Shown here piece by piece: positions 7,278-15,236 of a DNA stretch of 47,412 bases. The translations under genes were made by a program, and so were the position numbers. This DNA is from Chloroflexota bacterium (GTDB lineage Bacteria; Chloroflexota; Dehalococcoidia; JACVQG01). The notes below the pieces were generated by a model. The model was given only the letters and a program-made list of their open reading frames with translations. It made no database searches and was not told where the DNA came from. The DNA is taken from NCBI GenBank assembly GCA_016210545.1, contig JACQTY010000246.1:1-47412 (forward strand), given 5' to 3'. Within the stretch, counting starts at the first letter, position 1; each line of letters starts with the position of its first letter.

Positions 7278-8468
7278 TTGCTGAAAGATAAGACGGTTGT
7301 CCTGGGGGTAACCGGCAGCATAGCCGCCTACAAAGCCGCCGACATTGCCAGCAAGCTGGCCCAGAGCGGTGCGAAGGTGCTTACCGTCATGACCGGCTCC
7401 GCCCGCGAGTTCGTTACCCCCCTCACGTTTCGCTCCGTCACAGGCCAGCCCGTAATCACCGACATGTTCGACTCGCAGTCCCAGTTCAGCGTGCAGCATG
7501 TCTCTCTGGCCGATATGGCCGACGCCATACTCATAGCGCCGGCCACGGCGCAGATCATGGCCAAACTGGTCGCCGGCCTGGCCGACGATATGATCTCTCT
7601 CACGGTGCTGGCTACCAAAGCGCCGGTAGTCATCGCTCCGGCCATGGACCACAACATGTGGGAGAGCCCCGTAACCCAGAACAACGTCACCAGACTCAGG
7701 GCCCGCGGCTTTACCATCGTGGGACCCGGTAAGGGCCACCTGGCCTCGGGCAAGGAAGGCTGGGGCCGTCTGGAAGATACGGAGAAGGTCCTGGGCGCCC
7801 TGCGCATGACGATGGGCAGGAAGGGCGATCTGTTAGGAAGAAGGTTCGTGGTTACGGCCGGCGGCACCCAGGAGCCCATAGACCCGGTCCGCGTTATCAC
7901 CAATCGCTCTTCCGGCAAGATGGGATACGCCATTGCCGAGGCCGCCCGCGACCGCGGGGCCGAGGTAACGCTGGTTACCGCGCCCACGGCCTTGGCCCAG
8001 CCGGTGGGCATCAACACCATCCCCGTGAACACGGCCCGGGAAATGAACCAGGCCGTAGCCAAAGCGGTTTTGAACGCCGACGTCCTCATCATGGCTGCCG
8101 CCGTGGCCGATTACCAGGTAGCCTCACCCTCTTTGAGCAAGATAAAGAAAGAGGCGACGGGTCGCCTGACGTTGGAACTGGAGCGGACTCCCGATATCCT
8201 GGGCGAGACCAAAGGCAGCTTCCTCCGGGTAGGTTTTGCCGCCGAAAGCGAGGGCCTGGTCCGGAACGCCGCCCAGAAGCTCAAGAGCAAGGCGCTGGAC
8301 CTCATCGTCGCCAATGACATCACCCAGGCCGATAGCGGTTTCGGTACTGATACCAACCGGGTGGTGATAATTGACAGGGCTGGCAGCGTAGAGGCGCTGC
8401 CCTTGCTTACCAAGTATGAGGTGGCCGAAAGGATACTGGACAGGGTGAACGCCCTCTCGAAGGTGTGA
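7278..8468 (+). CDS. coaBC: CoaBC, phosphopantothenoylcysteine synthetase/decarboxylase
   Basis: 396 aa bifunctional enzyme. The N-terminal CoaC flavoprotein domain (about 1-180) decarboxylates phosphopantothenoylcysteine; the C-terminal CoaB domain (about 185-396) makes it from phosphopantothenate and cysteine using CTP. The catalytic His of CoaC is H74 (QHVSLADMADAILIAPAT). The substrate motif reads PAMDHNMW (121-128), with Asp where E. coli has Asn, and the flexible flap reads LASGKEGWGRL with Ser157 where E. coli has its active-site Cys; similar variants occur in other phyla. CoaB motifs GGTQEPIDPVR and AAVADYQV are present. TTG start with AAGGGG just upstream. Very confident in family. 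Confidence 0.95.
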   Translation: MLKDKTVVLGVTGSIAAYKAADIASKLAQSGAKVLTVMTGSAREFVTPLTFRSVTGQPVITDMFDSQSQFSVQHVSLADMADAILIAPATAQIMAKLVAGLADDMISLTVLATKAPVVIAPAMDHNMWESPVTQNNVTRLRARGFTIVGPGKGHLASGKEGWGRLEDTEKVLGALRMTMGRKGDLLGRRFVVTAGGTQEPIDPVRVITNRSSGKMGYAIAEAARDRGAEVTLVTAPTALAQPVGINTIPVNTAREMNQAVAKAVLNADVLIMAAAVADYQVASPSLSKIKKEATGRLTLELERTPDILGETKGSFLRVGFAAESEGLVRNAAQKLKSKALDLIVANDITQADSGFGTDTNRVVIIDRAGSVEALPLLTKYEVAERILDRVNALSKV

Positions 8469-8474
8469 GGGAAA

Positions 8475-8660
8475 AGAAGCAAGGACTGGATCCTCGAAGC
8501 TGAGCGGGACATAGAACACGCCAGACAGGACCGCGATACCGGTTACCACAACCGGGCATGTTTTTCTGCGCAGCAAGCCGCGCAAGAGGCTGTCAAGGCT
8601 GTTTTTCAGCGCCTCGGAGCGGAAGTATGGGCGCATTCCGTGACCGCGCTGCTTGGGGAG
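8475..8660 (+). pseudogene. HEPN-domain protein remnant
   Basis: Directly after the coaBC stop, and in the same frame, the DNA translates to an open stretch containing DWILEAERDIEHARQ, YHNRACFSAQQAAQEAVKA and EVWAHSVTALLGE. This is the first half of a HEPN domain of the kind paired with MNT nucleotidyltransferases in toxin-antitoxin systems. It has no start codon after the coaBC TGA, and homology ends at about 8660, where the C-terminal half should begin. I read it as a decayed fragment. Read-through of the coaBC stop would give a fusion, but nothing supports that. Confidence 0.6.
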
Positions 8661-8710
8661 TCGAAGGATGGGCGGCCTGCGGGGTCACAGTTTGGGTCCC
8701 ATTGCAGGCT

Positions 8711-9400
8711 CTACTTGACGGCAGGCGCAACCACCCCCTCCATCACCAGCCTGCCGTCGGCGATGGTCACCTTCTGAACCTCGACATTGGGATTGACCTG
8801 GACCACCTGGCGGAACATGTCCTGCACCAGCCCGGCGATCTGATCCTTTATCGCGGCCGGCAGGGGCAGCAGCCCCAGGTCCACCTTTTGCACCGCCAGC
8901 TTAGGTTTTCCCGCCTCCACGGTCACCGTGGCTTCCATGTTTACGCCGGCTTTGAAACCGCTTATCTCGCCCTGGGCAACGGCCTTGATCTTGCCGTCGC
9001 GCAAAGCCATCTGAACAGACGAGATTGTGAGCGAGCTTCCCTTCATCTGCTGGTTGATCTGGGGTAGGTCACGGAGCACCATCGCGTTGGCCTCGTCCTC
9101 CGTGACCTCCAGACGGAAAGGCTGCGGAGCGGCCCCCTGCTGGGCCTGAGAAATCTGTTGTTGAAGTGTGGACAGCTTGTTCTCCAGCGACTGGGCCTGC
9201 TGCTCAACAACCTGAGGCGGAGGCGCCACAGTAGCAGCGACTCCGGGCGGAGCAGGCGTCGGGGCGGCCGTCGGCGACGTTGCCTGGGTGGGGGGCGCGA
9301 CGGGGCGGGTGAGCAGATAGTATAAGACTCCGCCCGCAATCAAGGCGAAAGCCATCATCCCGCCGAGAGACAACAGGAATATCTTCAAGAACTTAGCCAC
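8711..9400 (-). CDS. Membrane-anchored protein with a DUF2140/YpmS-like outer domain
   Basis: 229 aa from the second GTG (9400); GGGAGG lies 5 nt upstream, while the first GTG at 9406 overlaps that site. One N-terminal membrane helix is followed by a Pro/Ala/Thr-rich linker, a short coiled coil (VVEQQAQSLENKLSTLQQQISQAQ) and a compact domain beginning RLEVTEDEANAMVLRDLPQINQQM. The domain's 'ITEDELNAML' style opening resembles YpmS/LmeA-type lipid-binding-like domains seen in Gram-positives and Chloroflexi. Function unknown. It stands alone, convergent with the coaX-coaBC operon. Confidence 0.6.
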   Translation of the reverse strand: MAKFLKIFLLSLGGMMAFALIAGGVLYYLLTRPVAPPTQATSPTAAPTPAPPGVAATVAPPPQVVEQQAQSLENKLSTLQQQISQAQQGAAPQPFRLEVTEDEANAMVLRDLPQINQQMKGSSLTISSVQMALRDGKIKAVAQGEISGFKAGVNMEATVTVEAGKPKLAVQKVDLGLLPLPAAIKDQIAGLVQDMFRQVVQVNPNVEVQKVTIADGRLVMEGVVAPAVK

Positions 9401-9701
9401 AGACACCTCCCTAGCCAGGCCATTGAACCAGGACTACCTTGTTAACGGATTCCCCTACCGCCAGGATAGGCCCGGCCTGATTTCGTCGGGGGCGACCCGC
9501 CGTCCAGACTCACGAACGACTAACACAACCGGGCCATCCCTCCAAAATAGACCTCACCAAGTCCTCTCTCCCCGCCGAGGGAGAGAGTTAGAGAGAGTCC
9601 CGATTCATCGGGATCATCCCAGCCTTCTCCCCTCAAGGAAAAAGGAGTTTGCTGGGGCTAATTTCGTCCTTCGCGTGCCCTGTGCAAGCGGGCGTGATGG
9701 A
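9401..9701. other. Gap holding a two-hairpin intergenic element
   Basis: No gene seen. CTCTCTCCC/GGGAGAGAG (9564-9587) and TCCCGAT/ATCGGGA (9598-9613) form two adjacent perfect stems. Both could act as transcription boundaries for the flavoprotein gene that ends at 9702 on the minus strand, although no clear T-run follows. Confidence 0.4.
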
Positions 9702-11069
9702 TTACTCCCATTCCAGGCTGCTGATAGTAAATGGCGCCAGCTCCGAGAGGGACGGGTGAATGTGAACGCCCTCGTTTATCTCCTTGATGTGTCCGCCGGA
9801 GGACATGGCATTCACCACCTCCTGGATAAGCTCAGGGGCATACGGCCCTACCATGTGGAACCCCAGTATGCGCTGGCTGCCGTTCTCCACTATGACCTTG
9901 GCGAACCCCTCTTTCTCCATCATAGCCTGTCCCTTGGCCACTGCGAAGTACTTGACCTTGCCGACCAGTACGTCATGATTCCGGCGAGCCTTTTCCTCTG
10001 TCAGACCCACTGATGCGATCTGGGGACGCGAGTATATGGCATGCGGCATGGCGCTGTAATCGGCCTTCAGTTTTTCTCCGTTTAACATGTTCTGCGCCAC
10101 GAGAAGCGCCTCCATATTGGCCTTGTGCCGTAACATGGGCACCCCAATGGCGTCGCCGATGGCGAAGATATTCTTCTTGCTCGTCTGGAGGTACTCGTTT
10201 ACCTTTATGAAACCGTTTCCGTCGGTCTCTACGCCCGTGTTCTCCACCCTCAAGAGGTCGGCGTTGGACCGCCTGCCCGCGGCCAGCATCAGATCCTGTG
10301 CAACGAACCTGCTACGTCTCCCGTTCTTCACATTCCGGGCAACTACGACGACCGCGCCCTCGCTCCGTTCGATGCCTTCAAGACGGGTGTTGACGCGGAC
10401 TTCCATGCGCTTCCCCAGCGCCCTTTCCAAAAGGCGCGAGATTTCCGGTTCTTCCGAAGGTACAAGACGGTCCCCCATCTCCAGGATGGCGACCTTAGCG
10501 CCCATCGCGGCAAAGAAGTGGCCGTACTCCACCCCGATGTACCCGCCGCCAATTATGACCAGGCTGTCCGGCCTCTCCCTGAGCTCCAGGACCGTCTCGT
10601 TGGTCAGGTAATTCACCTTATCCAGTCCCTTGATCGATGGGATCGATGGCCTCGAACCAGAAGCTATGAGGACCTTCTCACCCTTGATCCTCTGCCCGGC
10701 CACTTCCAGGGTGCAGTCCCCGACAAAGCGGGCTTCGGCTTTGTAATAGTCCAGCTTCTGCTGTTCCTTGATATCCCCCCTGATATGAGACCGCTCCTTC
10801 TGTCTGTTCCGTCTCATCCGCTGCATGATAGAAAGAAAGCCGACGCCTTTGATCTCGGCTTCGATGCCCAGCTTCCTGGCTTCCCGTATTTCCATTAATC
10901 TGTCGGCCGGGTATATTAGCATTTTGGATGGTATGCAACCTACGTTGAGGCAGGTACCGCCCAGCGGCCCCTTATCTATCAAAGCCACCCTGAGACCCTG
11001 CGCCACCGCCTCGTCGGAGACGATCATGCCGCTCCCCGACCCGATGACAATCAGGTCATACGTCTTCAC
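9702..11069 (-). CDS. FAD-dependent disulfide reductase (lipoamide dehydrogenase / mycothione reductase-like)
   Basis: 455 aa from the GTG at 11069, with AAGGAGG 7 nt upstream. The FAD-binding GSGSG motif opens the protein (residues 9-13), followed by the redox disulfide motif GGTCLNVGCIPSK, a second GGGYIGVEYG dinucleotide site and the C-terminal catalytic HIHPSLSEL. These identify a pyridine nucleotide-disulfide oxidoreductase. The GSGSGMIVSDEA opening and overall pattern lie between archaeal-type dihydrolipoyl dehydrogenase and mycothione reductase. No 2-oxoacid dehydrogenase E1/E2, glycine cleavage or thiol-biosynthesis gene is nearby, so the disulfide substrate cannot be set from context. 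Confidence 0.85.
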   Translation of the reverse strand: MKTYDLIVIGSGSGMIVSDEAVAQGLRVALIDKGPLGGTCLNVGCIPSKMLIYPADRLMEIREARKLGIEAEIKGVGFLSIMQRMRRNRQKERSHIRGDIKEQQKLDYYKAEARFVGDCTLEVAGQRIKGEKVLIASGSRPSIPSIKGLDKVNYLTNETVLELRERPDSLVIIGGGYIGVEYGHFFAAMGAKVAILEMGDRLVPSEEPEISRLLERALGKRMEVRVNTRLEGIERSEGAVVVVARNVKNGRRSRFVAQDLMLAAGRRSNADLLRVENTGVETDGNGFIKVNEYLQTSKKNIFAIGDAIGVPMLRHKANMEALLVAQNMLNGEKLKADYSAMPHAIYSRPQIASVGLTEEKARRNHDVLVGKVKYFAVAKGQAMMEKEGFAKVIVENGSQRILGFHMVGPYAPELIQEVVNAMSSGGHIKEINEGVHIHPSLSELAPFTISSLEWE

Positions 11070-11134
11070 CTGGCGGCCTCCTTGATTTCTGTGTTCGACA
11101 ATACCCCTAGACCCTTTGCACGGCGGACCCGGCT

Positions 11135-11185
11135 GTAGGGGCGACCCTGGTGGTCGCCCAGGGCAGGCGCCGGGCCTGCCCCTAC
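11135..11185. repeat. GTAGGGGCGA-type repeat, copy 2, with terminal inverted repeats
   Basis: The element opens GTAGGGGCGACC and closes GCCTGCCCCTAC, so its ends GTAGGGGC/GCCCCTAC are an 8-bp inverted repeat. Inside are GGGCGACC/GGTCGCCC and GGGCAGGC/GCCTGCCC stems. This is the fullest of the three copies in the window. Confidence 0.6.
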
Positions 11186-11651
11186 GCTGTGCATTGACTT
11201 CTTTCTGACTATTCGCGCCGCGCGAAAGGGACATGGCGACCTGTGCCGTGAATCCATACACGAGGCAAGATGCCGCCTGCGCGCGTCACTGCCCTATCAG
11301 AAGTAAACACGATTGGAGGGCGGGAGTCAAGAGGGTGCGGGGCACAAAAACATCGCCCTATGCAAACATGGAAAAGAAAGTGGTCAAAAGGAGGGCTACG
11401 CGCTTGCCCGCCGCTGGCGGTCAGCAAACAGAGATGCAATGGCAGAGCAAGATTACCCGTACCACCCCAACCAAGAATAAGAGGTGAATCAACTAGACAG
11501 CATGGCTTACACGTCATTGGGAGGCGGCCTCAACAGGCGAATGATAATCGCTTCATCAACCTTCGGCTACCGTGCGGCTGACTCGGATGATGGTAAAGCC
11601 GACCAGCTTGCCGGCAGCCTCATCATATCTGGCCAATGTACCTTTCTATGT

Positions 11652-11726
11652 AGAAAACCCCCAGACCCCCTTTGCGTAAAGGGGGCAGTCACGATTCCCG
11701 ACGGGAATCGTGACGGGTGTTTTCGA
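11652..11726 (-). repeat. 75-bp structured repeat, copy A
   Basis: Read on the minus strand it starts TCGAAAAC and ends GTTTTCT. It carries two perfect hairpins: GTCACGATTCCC with loop GTC, and CCCCCTTT with loop ACGC pairing to AAAGGGGG. Copy B at 47313-47386 has the same layout with compensatory changes in the first stem, and copy C at 47055-47124 is more diverged. It sits downstream of the nrdJ stop and could serve as a transcription or RNA-processing boundary. Confidence 0.7.
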
Positions 11727-11772
11727 CCTCTGGTCCACCTTTAACGTGCTTCTTCCAAGTTCGTAGTCTACA

Positions 11773-14343
11773 TCAGCACTTGGTGTACCCACACGACCCG
11801 CAATAGAAGCACCCCTCTTGATACACCAGCAATGCGCCGCAGTCGGGGCACTGCCCCGCCAGGTTCACGGGCGGCCCGAACTCCACTTTCTTGGGTTCAG
11901 GCGCCTTGCTGGTCTTCTCGATCTGGGGCGGCGCCACAGCAGCTCCCTGCTTCAAGTAGTTCTCCAGGACTGTGCCGATGGCGTCAGCGCAGGAGAGCAC
12001 GGCGCGCCCGTTCTGCCAGTTGAGGGAGGGACAGCGGATGCCCTTCAGCATCTTCACCATCGAGGCCGGCTCCAGCCCTGACCTCAGAGACACCGAGATC
12101 ATGCGGCTCAAAGCCTCAAGTTGCGCCGAGGCGCAGCCTCCCGCCTTTCCCAGCGTAGTAAACACCTCGCAGATGCCCTGCCCGTCAGAGTTGACGGTAA
12201 CATACAAGTTGCCGCAGCCGGTGTTCATCTTCCGGGTGTAGCCGGTGGTGACCTCCGGACGCTCTCTGGGAGTGAGAGTCACCGTGCTCGCGTGTAGCTC
12301 CGCGTGTTCCGCTTCTTCGGCGGGCGCCCCGCTCCCGACCGTAAGCACCTGGCCTTCCTTGCTCCGGTCCCGGTAGATGGTGATTCCTTTGAGGCCGAGC
12401 TTGTGAGCCATCCTGTAGACCTTGGCCACGTCATCCAGGGTGGCATCGGAAGCGAAGTTCACCGTCTTGGAAACGGCGTTGTCCGTGTATTTCTGGAATG
12501 CGGCCTGCATCTTCACATGCCACTCCGGCGTGATGTCATGGGCGGTGACGAATACCTTCCGCACCCACTCCGGCACGCCGAATATGTCTCTCAGACACTT
12601 GCCCTTGGCCAGTTCTTGCATTAGCTCGGGGCTGTAGAAACCTTCGCCCTTGGCCACTTCCTCCAGGAAGGGGTTGACCTCCAGGAATCGTTCGTTGTCC
12701 AGAATATGGCGCTCATACACCAGCGCGAACAGCGGCTCGATGCCCGACGACACACCGGCGATGATGCTGAGCGTCCCCGTGGGGGCGATGGTAGTGCGCG
12801 TAGCGTTCCTGACCCGCAGGCCGCCCGGCCGGTCGTACACGCTCCCGTGGAAGTTGGGGAAGACGCCGCGGGCCGTGGCCATCTCCACCGACGCCTCATT
12901 CGCCCGCTGGCTGATGAAGCTCATCACCTTCTCGCCGACGGTAAGGGCTTCTTCAGAGTCATAGGGGATGCCCATCTGTACCAGCATATCCGAGAACCCC
13001 ATAACGCCCAGCCCTATCTTCCGGTTTCCCTTTGTCATCTTTTCAATCTGAGGTATGGGGTAGCGGTTCATGTCGATGACGTTATCCAGGAAGTGCACTG
13101 CCGTCTTCACCACCCGGGCGATCCGCGCGCCATCGATTTCCAGCTTGCTGGAGGAACCGGCCTTCACCATCTTGGCCAGATTGATGGACCCCAGGTTGCA
13201 CGATTCGTACGGAAGAAGCGGCTGCTCACCGCAGGGGTTAGTGCTCTCTATCTTGCCCAAGTGCGGAGTCGGGTTGGCCTCATTGATGCGGTCGATGAAC
13301 ACGACCCCGGGATCGCCCGTCCTCCAGGCCATTTCCACAATCTTGTTGAAGACATCCCGGGCATTGAGCTTCCCCGACACCTGGCCAGTCCGCGGATTGA
13401 TCAATTCGTAGTCCTCTCCCCGCTCGACTTTCTCCATGAAGTCCAGGGTGACGGCCACCGAGATGTTGAAATTCACGAAGGCGTTGGGGCCTCCTTTGGC
13501 ATTAATGAACTTCAGAATATCGGGGTGGTTTATGTTCAGGATGCCCATGTTGGCGCCACGCCGCGTCCCACCCTGCTTCGTAACGTCGGTAGCCGTATCA
13601 AAGGCCCGCATGAAGGACACCGGCCCACTGGCGACACCGCCGGTGGAGCCAACCTTGTCGCCTTCCGGGCGCAGCCGGCTGAACGAGAACCCGGTGCCGC
13701 CCCCACTCTTATGGATCAGAGCCGTCTGCTTTACGGCCTCAAAAATGGCCTCCATGGAGTCTTCGACGGGCAGCACGAAGCAGGCCGAGAGCTGCTGCAA
13801 CTCCCGACCGGCGTTCATCAGGGTCGGAGAGTTGGGCAGGAACTCCAGATCGGCCATGACCTCAAGGAACTCATTTTCGGCAGCCGCAACATCTGCCTTG
13901 CTATCATAGAAGAGGTCTGCCGAAGCAACGTTCCTGGCTACCCGGCGGAACATATCCTCGGGCGTCTTCTCAACCAGGTTTCCCTGGGCATCCTTCATGA
14001 AGTAGCGCCTCTCCAACACGGTGAGGGCGTTCGGGGTCAGTTTAACGCGCTTTTCGGGAACAGTCTGGGTATTGCTCACAGGCGCCTTCTCCTTTTGACT
14101 CAGAATCTCTTTTACCAGCGCCATGATCTCCGGTTCCGATTCTTTGCTGGCCCGGTGAGGGGCCATGTCCTCCATTCCCGGAAACGGGACAGCCCGGTCC
14201 AGACGCCGGATGACCAGCTCAGTAAGGTTTTCAATAAGAGTCCTATCGGTAATCCCCATGGCCTCCGCGGCCGCGAAAATGGCTCTGGAGACCTGCTGCC
14301 GGTTCATGTGACCGGAATTGTCGCTTTTGCGATGAGGAGGCAT
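11773..14343 (-). CDS. nrdJ: Adenosylcobalamin-dependent (class II) ribonucleotide reductase
   Basis: 856 aa. It reduces ribonucleotides to deoxyribonucleotides using a coenzyme B12 radical and needs no oxygen. Class II features are EFLPNSPTLMNAG (from 167), the redox Cys in SACFVLP (C188), the active-site motif N369-P-C371-G-E373, and APTGTLSIIAGVSSGIEPLF. The C-terminus holds a TSCPD domain (NTGCGNLYVTVNSDGQG) and a terminal zinc ribbon-like tail (C832, C835, C845, C848, C851, C856) that includes the shuttle cysteines. The ATG at 14343 is preceded by GGAG. nrdR ends 12 nt upstream, so both are one operon. Very confident. Confidence 0.96.
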   Translation of the reverse strand: MPPHRKSDNSGHMNRQQVSRAIFAAAEAMGITDRTLIENLTELVIRRLDRAVPFPGMEDMAPHRASKESEPEIMALVKEILSQKEKAPVSNTQTVPEKRVKLTPNALTVLERRYFMKDAQGNLVEKTPEDMFRRVARNVASADLFYDSKADVAAAENEFLEVMADLEFLPNSPTLMNAGRELQQLSACFVLPVEDSMEAIFEAVKQTALIHKSGGGTGFSFSRLRPEGDKVGSTGGVASGPVSFMRAFDTATDVTKQGGTRRGANMGILNINHPDILKFINAKGGPNAFVNFNISVAVTLDFMEKVERGEDYELINPRTGQVSGKLNARDVFNKIVEMAWRTGDPGVVFIDRINEANPTPHLGKIESTNPCGEQPLLPYESCNLGSINLAKMVKAGSSSKLEIDGARIARVVKTAVHFLDNVIDMNRYPIPQIEKMTKGNRKIGLGVMGFSDMLVQMGIPYDSEEALTVGEKVMSFISQRANEASVEMATARGVFPNFHGSVYDRPGGLRVRNATRTTIAPTGTLSIIAGVSSGIEPLFALVYERHILDNERFLEVNPFLEEVAKGEGFYSPELMQELAKGKCLRDIFGVPEWVRKVFVTAHDITPEWHVKMQAAFQKYTDNAVSKTVNFASDATLDDVAKVYRMAHKLGLKGITIYRDRSKEGQVLTVGSGAPAEEAEHAELHASTVTLTPRERPEVTTGYTRKMNTGCGNLYVTVNSDGQGICEVFTTLGKAGGCASAQLEALSRMISVSLRSGLEPASMVKMLKGIRCPSLNWQNGRAVLSCADAIGTVLENYLKQGAAVAPPQIEKTSKAPEPKKVEFGPPVNLAGQCPDCGALLVYQEGCFYCGSCGYTKC

Positions 14344-14355
14344 CTACATTCTCCT

Positions 14356-14904
14356 TCAGTGTCTCTTGGCGCGCCTGCGCAAGCGACGGGCTGGGGCTGC
14401 GGCTGCCGCAGGAGGGGGGATCAGAGGCAACTGCCCGGTCCCGACCAATCGGGGCTTTTCACCAATCATCAAATCGTCAACAGCCTGCTTGAGGCTGCCT
14501 ATGTCTGCAAACTCCCTGTAAACGCTGGCGAACCTGATATAGGCGATGTGGTCCAGTCGTTTCAGGCGTTCCATCACCATGTCGCCGATGGTAACGGTCG
14601 ACACCTCCGCCTTCCCCAACCCGTAAAGCTCCCTTTCGATCTCGTCCGCCACGCTGTCCACGGCCCCGGTGGGCAGGGGCCGCTTCTCGCAGGCCTTGCC
14701 GATACCGCGCGCCAGCTTCTCCCGACTGAACTCCTCCCGCCGCCCGTCCTTCTTTATGACGAAAAGGCTCCGCTCCACGACGCTCTCATACGTGGTAAAG
14801 CGCGCCTCGCACTTCAGACACTGCCGCCTCCTCCGCACCTTCTCATCCAGCTCGCGCGAGTCAATAACCTTCGAATCGACGAAACCACAATACGGACATC
14901 TCAT
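14356..14904 (-). CDS. nrdR: NrdR, transcriptional repressor of ribonucleotide reductase
   Basis: 182 aa from the ATG at 14904 (GGAG 6 nt upstream), beginning MRCPYCG as NrdR does; an in-frame ATG at 14922 is a less likely start. The zinc ribbon (CPYC...CLKC) is followed by an ATP-cone (VIKKDGRREEFSREKLARGI...). NrdR senses (d)ATP and represses nrd genes. A Pro/Ala/Arg-rich tail of about 35 residues extends past the usual ~150-aa length. Located directly upstream of nrdJ, so it likely controls its own operon. Confidence 0.95.
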   Translation of the reverse strand: MRCPYCGFVDSKVIDSRELDEKVRRRRQCLKCEARFTTYESVVERSLFVIKKDGRREEFSREKLARGIGKACEKRPLPTGAVDSVADEIERELYGLGKAEVSTVTIGDMVMERLKRLDHIAYIRFASVYREFADIGSLKQAVDDLMIGEKPRLVGTGQLPLIPPPAAAAAPARRLRRRAKRH

Positions 14905-14925
14905 GTCCTTCTCCAGCGTCATGGG

Positions 14926-14955
14926 ATTCTACCACAACCTGTAGGGGCGTGTCAA
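14926..14955 (-). promoter_or_regulatory. Promoter of nrdR-nrdJ
   Basis: On the minus strand, -35 TTGACA (14950-14955), an 18-bp spacer and -10 TAGAAT (14926-14931) lie just before nrdR. Transcription would start near 14919. Immediately upstream, at 14963-14977, is an AT-rich stretch beginning ACACCCATATATTGT that weakly resembles a NrdR box but is out of register with the consensus. Confidence 0.65.
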
Positions 14956-15070
14956 GAGTCAAACACCCATATATTGTAGTACACGCAGTGCGGCCTCGAC
15001 GCTGTCTCCTTCACCTTTACTGCCCCACCTTCAACCTCTTCCCATCCGCCAGCCACCAACTTTAACCAAA
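14956..15070. other. Gap between nrdR and the ftsZ-operon terminator
   Basis: The wider interval 14905-15236 carries no gene. It contains the nrdR promoter, a possible weak NrdR-box-like stretch (14963-14977) and the minus-strand terminator at 15068-15097. Bases 15098-15236 show nothing I recognise. Confidence 0.4.
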
Positions 15071-15097
15071 AAGGCCGCCCCGTATCGGGACGGCCTT
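15068..15097 (-). terminator. Rho-independent terminator of the division cluster
   Basis: On the minus strand, AAGGCCG-T-CCCG, loop ATA, CGGG-G-CGGCCTT forms a 12-bp stem (one wobble) that runs into TTTTT (15068-15072). It lies about 140 nt beyond the stop of the 77-aa gene and would end the wHTH-mraZ-rsmH-ftsA-ftsZ transcript. Confidence 0.8.
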
Positions 15098-15236
15098 CTC
15101 AAATTGTCGCCTGACACACTGTATTCAATTGTTAAGGACCAGTTTCCCTGTTGCCTACATCCTCAGTCTTGACCTTGATCGGTCAGCCGGGCCGCTGGCG
15201 GCGCCCGCAACGACTGAGGCAAACAACTGGCAACTA

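Larger units (their letters stand above)
11070..11772. other. Gene-poor 0.7 kb between the flavoprotein and nrdJ
   Basis: No credible gene was found; short frames on both strands lack ribosome sites or family features. It holds a GTAGGGGC-bounded repeat (11135-11185) and copy A of the two-hairpin repeat (11652-11726), the latter about 50 nt beyond the nrdJ stop. Confidence 0.5.

Noticed and set aside
11233-11487. 84-codon frame between the flavoprotein and nrdJ
   Set aside because: Weak start context, no homology pattern, and overlapping frames of similar length on both strands.
14963-14977. NrdR-box-like stretch ACACCCATATATTGT
   Set aside because: Half sites are out of register with the known consensus and no second box is found at the usual spacing; kept only as a remark.
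12706-14979. 757-codon open frame on the plus strand opposite nrdJ and nrdR
   Set aside because: It is the antisense shadow of two unmistakable genes in GC-rich DNA; no family features, and it starts without a ribosome site.
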